Shown here in pieces: positions 33,696 through 44,400 of a stretch of DNA of 64,000 bases (the stretch's first letter is position 1; each line of letters begins with the position of its first letter). The DNA comes from Magnolia sinica (Eukaryota > Streptophyta > Magnoliopsida > Magnoliales > Magnoliaceae): positions 66,488,001-66,552,000 of the forward strand of contig NC_080588.1 in the NCBI RefSeq assembly GCF_029962835.1, given 5' to 3'. The notes beneath the pieces were generated by a model. The model made no database searches. It was not told where the DNA came from and saw only the letters and a list, made by a program, of their open reading frames with translations. The translations under genes were made by a program, and so were the position numbers.

Positions 33696-34303
33696 CCAGG
33701 CCCAAGAAATCAGATTGCGTGCTGAGTTAGTCAGTGTGCTTTTATTGTACCGAGGAAACTACGTTTGGCCTACCATGATTGTGTGTGTGTTATCCACCTT
33801 GTCCATCCGTTTTTTGCAGCTAATTTTAGTTGTTGAGCCTAAAATTGAAGTATGCCTAAAGTTTTAGCTTTTTTTATCTATTTATTTTTTATTTTTTTAA
33901 GTATGCCTAAAGCTAAACTGAACCACAATATAGGAAGCATTGGGAATAATAATTTCCACTGTTGAAATGTTAATAGGGCCTACAGTGATGTTTATTTATC
34001 ATCCAACCTATTCTTAAGATCACAAAGACATAAATGAAGGGAAAACACAAATAAAAGATTGATCCAAAACTTTTATGGCCCCTAAGAAATTTTCAACGGT
34101 AAAATTTCAATTTGCACTGTTTCCCATGGTGAGGTCCACTTGAGATTTGGATATACTTTGCTTTTGGACTAGAGCCATCAAATTATCCATTAAAATGGAT
34201 GGACGGAGTGGATAAAATATGTAAATCATTGTAGACCCTACAGAGTTTACTCAGTACGCTTACTGTGCTGAGGTACTCAGTATGCAATCCACGCCCAGGC
34301 CCA
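33696..34303. mobile_element. Mutator-type MITE, family 1, second copy (element 33705-34294)
   Basis: 590 bp between perfect 9-bp duplications CCAGGCCCA (33696-33704, 34295-34303). The ends are ATCAGATTGCGTGCTGAG and, on the opposite strand, GTGGATTGCATACTGAG. The interior matches the copy at 2834-3375 in motif order. Confidence 0.85.
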
Positions 34304-34322
34304 AGGCAGCTCATGCATAGAA

Positions 34323-34825
34323 TCGGAAATCGGAATGCGTACTGAGTTGCTCGGTATGTTTTTATGGTACTGAGCAAACTCAATTGGGCCCACTGTGAAT
34401 GTACGTGGTTTATCCACCCTGCCCATAAATTTTTCCTACTATTTTAGGGGTTGATACCAAAATTGAAGTAAATCCAAATCTCAAGTGGACCATGCCACAA
34501 GTAAACAGTGTGGAATAATGATTTCCACCGTTGAAATCTTCCTAGGGACCATGGTAATTTTAATTTGTCATCCAACCTATTCATAAAATCACAAATACAT
34601 GGATAAAAAGAAAGTATAAACATAAGCTTGGTCCAAAGCTTATGTGGCCTCGGAGAATTTTTCAATAGTAGAGGTCCAATCACACTGTTTCCTATGGCTT
34701 GGTCCACTTGTGTTTTGAATATGTTTAACTTTTGGGCTTAAGCTCTCTGAATGGAGTAGATATAATAAATAAATAAAGGTGAACCCACGAAGTTTACTGA
34801 GTTACTGAGAACGCAATCCGCTTCC
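34323..34825. mobile_element. Mutator-type MITE, family 1, third copy
   Basis: The left end is AATCGGAATGCGTACTGAG and the right end ACTGAGAACGCAATCCGC, inverted relative to one another. The flanks share ATAGAA, but a full 9-bp duplication is not clear. It abuts a fourth, truncated copy. Confidence 0.7.
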
Positions 34826-35092
34826 TGGGATAGAAGTTTTGGATCAAGCTTATAATTGTATTTCCATTCGTCATGTTTGTGTGATCTTATGAGAAGGTCC
34901 GATGACATATAAACATCACTGTGGCCACTTGAGTTTTGGATAAGCTTCAATTTTGAGCTTAACCCCTAAAATGAGCTGAAAAAACATCCGTACGGAGTGG
35001 ATAAACCACATACATTAACTGTTGGCCCAACAGAGTTTCCTGAGTACCATAAGAGGGTACTGAGTAACTGAGTAGGCAATCCGATTTCGGGC
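34826..35092. mobile_element. Truncated family 1 MITE (right half only)
   Basis: It starts in the interior (GAAGTTTTGGATCAAGCTTA) and ends in a normal right terminus (GAGTAGGCAATCCGATTTC). The left half is missing. Confidence 0.65.
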
Positions 35093-35129
35093 TAGGCCGT
35101 ACAATCCGGTCCCACGATGAAAGTCCAGA

Positions 35130-35679
35130 CCTTTTAGAAAGCGGATTGCGTACTAAGTAACTCAGTTCACTCAGCGTACTAGGTAAACTCTGTGGCTTCC
35201 ACAGTCATTTATGTATTTTATCCATTCCGTCCATACAATTTAGCAGATAAGTTTAAGTAGTAAGCCCAAAAATGAAGCATATCCAAGACTCAAATGGACC
35301 ACACCCAGAAACAGTGTGAATCGAACATTTACCATTGAAAATCTCATGGAGCCACAGAAGTTTTAGATCAATTATATATTTGTGTTTTCACTTCATCCAT
35401 GTCTTTGTGATATTATGAACAGGTTGGATGACAAATAAACATCAATGTGGGCCATAGAAAGGTTTCAATTGTGGAAATCATTATTCTCATGGTTTCCAGC
35501 GGTATGGTCCACTTGAGTTTTAGATATATCTCAATTTTGGGATCAACCACTAAAATGATCTGAAATAACGGATGGACGGAGTGGATAAAACAAATACATT
35601 CACTGTGGGCCCAACTAAGTTTACTCAGTACGATAACAGCTGCGTAACTCAGTACGCAATCCGATTTCCCCCTTTTACA
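35130..35679. mobile_element. Mutator-type MITE, family 1 (element 35139-35670)
   Basis: 532 bp with ends AGCGGATTGCGTACTAAG and, on the opposite strand, AATCGGATTGCGTACTGAG. Flanks are CCTTTTAGA (35130-35138) and CCTTTTACA (35671-35679), one mismatch in 9. The right flank is also the left target duplication of the next element. Confidence 0.82.
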
Positions 35680-36334
35680 AGGACGCTGATTGCTGATGTA
35701 CCACACACCAGCGTGTCGTGTGAAGACGAGCGCTGACGCTCCTCGACTTCGAGTTGTACGAACGGTTCAAAGGAGATCAAAGTTACATGGCCCTACAGTG
35801 ATGTATTTATTATATCTACACTGTTTATCCATTTGTAGAGATCATTTTAGAGCATTACCAAAAAAAATTAAATCATATTTATTATTTCTATACTGTTTAT
35901 CTATTTGTATGGACCATTTTATAGTATTATAAAAAAATTTGAATCATATCCAAATATCATATGGACCACACTGCAAATAGAAGCGGAGATAATGATTTTT
36001 ACCGTTGAAAAATTCATATTTATTTTCCATCCAATTTATTAATAAGGTCACAAAGACCTCAATTAAGAGGAAAAACAAATTTCATATTGATCCAAAACTT
36101 TTGTGGCCCGAAAAAGGGTTTCAATGGTAGAAGTTCAATCCCCTACTTTTTGCAGTGTGGTCCATTTAATAGCTATATCTGTATTATTTTTAATCTCAAG
36201 CCTTAAATCTACCTCGCCAAATGGATGGACGGTTTGGATATAACACATACCTTATGATTTGACCCACGGAACTTGCTGACGTCAATACAGCAGCTATATA
36301 GCTGATGTGAGGTACACCAGCCAATCCTTTTACA
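35671..36334. mobile_element. Second Mutator-type MITE sharing the same target site (element 35680-36325)
   Basis: 646 bp between perfect 9-bp repeats CCTTTTACA (35671-35679, 36326-36334). Subterminal inverted repeats are GATTGCTGATGTACCACAC at the left and, on the opposite strand, GATTGGCTGGTGTACCTCAC at the right. The interior is AT-rich and non-coding. It has different ends from the neighbouring family 1 element. Confidence 0.8.
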
Positions 36335-36347
36335 ACTCTTATTATGT

Positions 36348-36865
36348 TGGTCAACGGGACGCGGAATTCCATCGAAAGGCTTTCGCAGGAAGTTCCTGCG
36401 CAAGGATGCTGGGTGGGGTCCACTGAAATGTATGTGAGAAATCCATTCTGTACATCCGTTTTGAGATCTAATTTTGGGACGTATTACGAAAAATGAGGTG
36501 GATAAAAACTCAAATGGGTCACACGAGAGGGAAAATTGGGGAAAGAAATTTCTACCGTTGAAGCCTTCCTACGCGTTTATATACTATCCAAACCGTTTAT
36601 AAGGTCATTCCCAACGGAATGAAGTGAAAACACCAAAAATATAGCCTGATACAGTACTTTTATGGCCATAAGGATGGTTCAACGGTGCTCACCGAATGCT
36701 CACTTTTTCCTCTCATGTGGCTCACTTAAGTCTTATATACACCTAATTTTAAGTATCAAATCTAAAATGAGCTCACAAAACGGATGGACGGAGTGGATTC
36801 ATCACAAAAATCTCCGTGGCCCCACCCAGCATCCTTGCCCAGGAAATCCGGGTCCTCGGTCAACG
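36348..36865. mobile_element. Mutator-type MITE upstream of lyase copy C (element 36357-36856)
   Basis: Flanks TGGTCAACG (36348-36356) and CGGTCAACG (36857-36865) match in 8 of 9 bases. The ends are inverted: GGACGCGGAATTCC and, on the opposite strand, AGGACCCGGATTTCC. Inner repeats are GCAAGGATGCTGGGTGGGG and its complement CCCACCCAGCATCCTTGC. It lies about 100 bases upstream of the copy C TATA box. Confidence 0.8.
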
Positions 36866-36965
36866 TAACCCAATCATGCACGGCACTGTTCACAACGCTC
36901 TCGTGGATGCCCAGGAATGTGGTTCGAGAGAGAGAACTTAGTTTCTAATGCCAGGAAAGACATCT

Positions 36966-36972
36966 TATAAAA
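36966..36972 (+). promoter_or_regulatory. Probable TATA box of lyase copy C
   Basis: TATAAAA lies 45 bases before the ATG at 37017, which would leave a leader of roughly 15-20 bases. A GA-rich stretch (GAGAGAGAGAAC, about 36929) precedes it. If transcription starts further upstream, this could instead be leader sequence. Confidence 0.45.
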
Positions 36973-37016
36973 CCATTAGATCCTGTCATCTTTCATCAAT
37001 ACTGTAGACGTGAGAG

Positions 37017-38338
37017 ATGAAGATTTCCTATTTTGAATTTTTATCTTTATTCTACATTGGATTTACACTGGCATTTCCCTCCCCTCTAGTTTCAGGCCAG
37101 CTAGATCTTGGGGTGCATTTACAGATAGAAGATAAATATGTATTGATTCTTCGTACTTTCGCTTCTGATTCTCCATATATTTTCCTTTTCTTCGTTGTCA
37201 TCATTTTGCGGCAACTACAGAATTTTTAACTTGTATTATTAATACAAGAGAAGGTCTGCTTAATGATCAGGACCATCCTCATGTATTGCTTTATCCCATT
37301 TAAATATCACATTTGAGTAGATGATAGCCCTGATACTAACAATTCAATGAATTTCGAGGAAAGTAGATAATCTATATTGATTTTAATGAAGAATTTTCCA
37401 TCACTAATCTAGACTCAATCATGTTGGTCTTTCTTTGATTGCTCCTTTGTCGTACTAGTCATTTTGATCACGTAATCCTAACAATCCAATCAATGGATAG
37501 GAAAGTGATCAGTTCATATAGAAGTCCTTTTCCTTTAGTTAACTTTATATGACGAAATATAAGAAAGATTGCATTAAGGTGATGTGATGTCTACATAAAC
37601 TAACTGACTACACTGACAGCGTGAGCTATATCAGAACAGGTAACAAACAAATAAATGAACTTATTGCCATCCAATCTCCAGGTAGGAAACAAGATCATTA
37701 AGAGAAATAGACCAAAAAGTATAAAACTTATTCTCCTCCCCCATATTTGTCAGCAAGAGACCTTGTAAATGCTTCTTCACCCAATGATTTTCTTCTTGCA
37801 ATCCGTAAATGATAAACATACTATTATACCTCTACTTCAGTACTGTACCGACTGTAATACCATTCAATCTAACCATTATAAATAATTAGGTTCTCCTTAC
37901 TAAAAAAGAATTAAACAATATTTCTTAGCCAAATGAATTATGCAAGAATTGATTGTTTTAATATAACGAGCCATTAAAATTCCAACTACTTGATTAGTTG
38001 CATGTGGTGATCCTTGCATATGACAAACAAATATAGTGGAAGTCAGTCTGTGATTATGGGCCTTATTATGTGCCTTTATATAGTGTAAGGGCCATTCCAA
38101 CCCCTACCTTTTATGTATATTTTCATTGTTAGACGCTAGTGATTGAAACAATGGAGATGCAGGTGGTGATCGATAATGGCATACTCCAAGTAACATTGTC
38201 AAAGCCGGATGGGATTGTCACTGGCATACAATACAACGGCATCGATAATTTGCTAGAAGTTCATAACAAAGAAGTTAACAGAGGCTATTGGGATCTCAAC
38301 TGGAATGAGCCTGGACGCCTTGCGATCTTTGATGTGTA

Positions 38339-38408
<70 letters not shown>

Positions 38409-41400
38409 CTCTCTCTGCCTGAAAAGTATGTGGCCCACCTTACATAAGATTTAACCGTTTGATGGTTGTGATCGAACCAATCGATCAAGGATGGAACATA
38501 GTGTCCCCAAAAAGGTAAGTCATGATCACCATGTCTTCAGTCCAAATGTTCAATTATGGTGGGATTGAACAGTACAATAGTAGGGCCCCACACCCATCTG
38601 TGGAGGGGAATTCAGTGTGAACTCTTTTTGCCCATGATCATGCCATCAAGGCTAGGGGTGCACACAGTTTGGTTCGGTCTGGTTCCGGGGTGAAACCGGA
38701 ACCGAACTGTTCCTTACTATTCTAGGATTTTCAGAACTGGAACCGGACCGTTAGCACCCTAGAATCGAACCGTGAAAACCGGTTCGGTTCTGGATCGGTT
38801 CCACTATTCCGGGCTTTTTATAATCCGGCCAAATTGCATGTTCTATTTTATAATTTAGCCCATGTCCATTAGTGTTGTGATGCACTTAATGAATGATTTA
38901 GATATTGTATATGGTGTGAAAAAATATATTTATGAAAACAAGCAAAGGGTATATTGTAAACCATAAATCATGAGTCAAATATACAATTAAAATATATTGT
39001 AAACTCACAGTTTCAGGTTTCGTTCCAGTTCGATTCCAAGTTCAGTTCCACGGATCGGATCCACAATTTTGGATTCACGGTTCATATCACGGTTCCAGGT
39101 TCGGTTCCAAGTTCGGTTCCACAGATTGGGATCCACAGTTCGGATCACGGTTTGGTTCGGTTCTACACATCCCCAAACCAGAACCGAACTGAATTAAACG
39201 GTTTTTTAATTTTTGGAATCGGAACCGGAATAGTGCACTCTAGAACTAGACCAAACCAGACCATTTGGTCAGTTCCGGTCCGGTTCCACGGTTCTACTGG
39301 TTCGATGTGCACCCCTAATCAAGGCACTTGTTTCATGCTTGATAATAGACTTGGATTGTCTTAATTATATTATATTTAATTACAAAGAGAAAGATAATCT
39401 ATTTATGTTTTGCAGGATAAAAGGTACTAGTTTTAAGGTGATACTCGAAGATGAAAACCAGGTTGAAGTATCCTTTACAAGGACATGGGACCCATCCCTT
39501 AATGGGACCCTTATTCCCCTTAACATCGACAAGAGGTGCATCCTTTCTTATCATATCCTCATTTTTATGCGAGATGTCAATGGGCCGGGCCGGGCCGGGC
39601 CGGACCCATTGGGTAATCGAGCCATGCAACAATGGTCCAAAACATAAATGGGCTGGACCCTTTCTGGGCCCAGTTTAGTCCTAGGAAGTAGGAAGACTTG
39701 TATTAAATTAAAAGTCTGACGAAATGAAGCTGCAGGTTTATAGTGCTTCGCGGGTCCTCCGGTTTCTATTCATACGCCATTTATGAACACTTACAAGGCT
39801 GGCCTGATTTCACTCTCACTCAAACTCGGATAGCTTTCAAGCTTCGAAATGACAAGTACAAACACCTTCCACTTTTATCTCTCGCCTTCTCATCTGTATG
39901 ATACTGTCCAAATTCCAAGATGGGCCCATTTGGTAGCATGATCGAACGATCCTGATTGTTTGGCCATTTTTCTTTCTAACCGATGCGATGTACGCATTGT
40001 GGCCCATCCAAGGAGGGTCCATAAAATGGACGGTCCAGATAATTTTTATTCAAATACATGTGTGATTGATTCAAACCGTTGAGATCTATGTTGGATGTGG
40101 CCCACATGTGGCAATCAAACGGTAGGATTAGTGGGACATTGATCTCATTTGACAAATTCTAAAATGATGCCTCAATTCCAATGAGTTACCAGACCACTCA
40201 GAATATAAAAAAGCTCATTTGAACATGAATTGTCATGTGTGGCCCACTTCGGTCTTCCAGCGTAGATTATTCATAGGGTACGCCCTATGTAACAGGACAA
40301 TAATCCCAGATCATTGCATTTGTGTTTTAATGTACAAAATGGATGGTTGAGATTGTCCGATCGACGTGATTTTTTCAACTATGGCCCTAATTCGCATGGC
40401 CCACCTCATGAATGATCGGATAAGTGATTGATGTCACCTTGTCAATGTTGAAATTCTAGGTTTCACTACATGGCCATATCAGACGATAGACAGAGAATCA
40501 TGCCCATGCCAGAAGATCGTGAGCCTCCACGTGGCCAGCCGTTAGCATACAAAGAAGCCGTTCGTTTGACAAATCCAATCAATCCAGACCTTCAAGGAGA
40601 GGTAAAAGCAAATTCTAGTTTTATAACAAGCAGGTACCTCAATCCAAGCCGTCCAAATCATCGGCCTCACTTGGGATGAGTTATAACCTAAATTTCGCAT
40701 TGGGTGGACCATATTAACCGTCTGATAAGTGGTCATTGGCTTGCTGAATTTGAACCGTCGATTATATTTTCACATGCGCAGGTGGATGACAAGTACGAGT
40801 ACTCGTGCGAGAGCAAGGACAACAAGGTCCACGGTTGGATATGCTTCGATCCTCCTGTGGGCTTCTGGCAGATCAACCCGAGTGATGAGTTCAGAACTGG
40901 TGGGCCTCTCAAGCAGAGCCTGACCTCCCACGTGGGCCCAACTACCCTAGCTGTAAGTCCCACATCTTTCTTCAATCTAGTAAGTTTGATATCTATACTC
41001 AACAGATGTGGATTGTTGGGCCCACCCACATTGTGTAAACCTGATCCTGACGGTTAATCTCGTGGACTCCACCACAGATTGGCTATGGGCCAAACAAAAT
41101 TCACAGATCCAATTATCTGTCGATCATCAACTGAGATGCCTTGTGATCTTCAGGTGTTTCTGAATGGGCACTACTCAGGGGAAGATCTAGTACCGAAATT
41201 CACCAATGCAGAGCCATGGAAGAAAGTGTTCGGCCCGGTTTTTATCTACGTTAATTCGGGTCCCGCCGGAACCGATTCGCTTTCACTCTGGGAGGATGCA
41301 AAATCACAGGTTAGGATTCACCGATGCTGACTGATATGTTCATATTTCTCTATTTCTTTGAAAAATGTGAGCATTTAAAAAAAAATAAAAATTGTAGTGG

Positions 41401-44400
41401 TCTAGTAGCACTTGAACACATGGATAGTTCAATTAATCTTGCAATCTGGACCATTCATTAGGTCCAGGCCATGCTTTATTGGCCAGAAAATTAAAATTAA
41501 GACCGATCAGATTGTCTTATCCATCCAAAAGCTGGTGCACTTTTCTATTTCCATTCTTTCTGCAAGCAGGAGGAGAATGTGAGGATCATTTGATCAAGGC
41601 GTTCTCTAAAGTAAAATACAATGATGATGGTCCACACAAAATGGATGGTCAAAATTGTTGATTGGATTTTTTCTTCCATAAATAATGTGTATCATCCATC
41701 CTATGGGCTACTCATTGGGTGATTAGAATTGTCCAATTGGTGTTATTGTTTCTACCTTGTCCTATAAAGTGTAGCTGAACTAAATGTACAGTCCAGATCT
41801 GTTGATTGTACTGTCCACATTTTAGTACGCAACCATGAAAATTCTTGTGGCCCCTGGATAGGCTGTACCCCAATCACAGCAGTTGGGCTATCATAGCCAT
41901 TGATCAGAGTACTCTGAGGATTCCAAATCGGTCCACCAATGGTTGACATTCAATGGAGAAAAAAAAATCAATCGGTCCCTAATCTCACCTGACCTCTATG
42001 ATGATTCAGATTGTACTGGCTTACCATGTGTATAGATAGTGAGTGCTGAATAGCTTAGTAGCTTTTATCCTTGGTTACTTTCTAGTGCATAGGTATGAAG
42101 ACCATGGTGTGCTATAAAAGCCATTACGGGCCGTAAAGGCCGTTACGTAAAGGCAACCGTGGCAACTGTTATATGTTATGAGGTCGTAATGGCCGTAATA
42201 GCTGTTATGAAAAAAATGACCCATAATTACCGTTAACGGCATGTTACATCTCCTATAAAGGCCATAATAGTCCCATAATGGTCTATTACAGGATGGATAC
42301 AAGTTTTACATACTTTTTAATCAACATTACGGGGCAGATACAAGTTTTTCGAATGGTCTTTCAATAAATAAATAAGACCATAACGGCCATTATGGGGCTG
42401 TAACGGCCGTTATGCCCTGTATCATAAAGATAACGGTGGTGGTTGATACAGCATCTGTTACCATCATGGAATACATTGATGAATACTCAGCCGAGTCCGG
42501 TTTAACTGGACCCAGTCGACTCAAGACTCCGTTTGACATGATCCAGTTCAACACGGGTGACATGACTGAGTCAGTGACTCGAATCAGGATCAGCGAGCCA
42601 GTCCAAGATGCTGAGTCATAAGCTCATACACATATGTCAGCACACGCATATGAAAAAGAAATACCAAGATAATCTGGACCATTTATAACATTATTTTGAT
42701 ATTTCAGTTTCTGTTCAGAGAGCGTATGACTAATACTTCTCTTCGTTTTTCTCCGACTCAGACGGCAAATGAAGTTCAAAGATGGCCGTACAATTTCCCA
42801 GTTTCAGAAGATTTCCCTAACTCTGACCAACGGGGCTCCATCAGTGGTAGATTACTAATTATGGATCGGTATGGATTTTCGCCCTTTGTCACAATAAATT
42901 TATGTATGTATGTATGTATGTATCATGGTGTGCCCCAAACGCCTTTATGGGGCTGTAAGTGGCAACCGTTATATGTTACCGGGTTGTAACGGCCGTAACA
43001 GCTGTTAGGGAAAAAATGACCCATAATTGTCGTTAACGGCACGTTACGTCTCCTATAAAGGCTATAATAGCGCTGTAATGGTCTCTTACGAGACATATAC
43101 ATATTGTTCATACTTTTTAATCGACATTACCGGGCAGATGCATGTTTTTTGGAAGTTTTTTCAATAAACAAAAAAATAAAAAAGAGAGATTGTAACGACC
43201 GTTATGCCCCGTATCGTAAAGGTAACAGTGGTGGCTGTTACGGCCACCGTTGCCGTTACGGAACACCTTGATATTTACATATATGTATATGTGTATAGCA
43301 TTTAGGCAATTTCTCAGGTTTGCAGTACATTTTTATTTCAACCGTGCTTTATATTTATTTTTAATCTGTGTGCATAATAACCATGCATTTCTTTCGTAGG
43401 TTCCTTAGTGAGGATTATATATCTGCAGAATCTGCCTATGTGGGCCTTGCTTTACCTGGAGCCGTTGGATCATGGCAAAGAGAATGCAAGGTCACTCTCA
43501 CGGCGACATTATTTTTTATTTTTTTTAAAAAAAATTTTAACAAAATTTTATCAGTGATTTAATCCATGAAATGTAGCATGTTGATTGCCATTGATTAGGC
43601 CACATGAATGCCTGTGTAATGGGATAAGGCCATGTCTCAATGGTGGTCGAATATGGGACATAGCTGTGTAATCGAATAAGGCCATTCTCAATGTGGTCAA
43701 ATACAGGCCCTGCGGTCCGTTTCTTTCCTGGGCCTGACCAATGGTCCAGATCTAGACTCGCCCATTCACGGAACTGATGAAATGCATTTGATATTATGCT
43801 ATTTCAGGGTGTATCTTAGACAGTGTTCTGTTTTCAGGGCTACCAGTTTTGGACTAGAGCTGACTCAGACGGGTTTTTCTCCATCAATAACATCCGGACT
43901 GGAGACTACAATCTGTATGCATGGGTACCCGGTTTTATAGGAGATTACAGAAATGATGAGATCATTACCATCACCGAAGGTTAGCATCTAAGCCTGTTTG
44001 GCTTCATTGTAGATTGAATATTATCAACCTTTGATATTTGGCCTTCTCTATCTTGAGTTTGCAGTGCTTGTATCTCTTCTTCTTCTAAATGTGTAGTGGT
44101 AAGTAAGCCATAATATAAGAGTCCAAATCTTTGAATATTGGATATCCACCATCCTTGGTGAGGCCCATTATTTCAACAGTTTGGATGATCAGATCTTGGG
44201 CTCCACATGCACATAATCCTTCTCTTGTTCGAGAGGCCAGATCCACTACAAAGATTTGGTGGTTGAGCTTGACCTACAACCCGATGTGTGGGGCCCACTG
44301 TAATTTATGCATGACAACCAATCTATCAATCATTTGTGTGCTCTCAAGTTCTCCTTGGCTCCCAAAACTAGGCCGATCCAAAACTTGTGTAGGCCATAGC

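Noticed and set aside
34738..35706. Several 70-100-codon minus-strand frames in the intergenic region
   Set aside because: They recur in different family 1 MITE copies as translations of the element interior and share no protein motif with any known family.
38285..38488. Arg-Glu repeat protein on the minus strand
   Set aside because: It is the (CT)31 microsatellite read in one frame.
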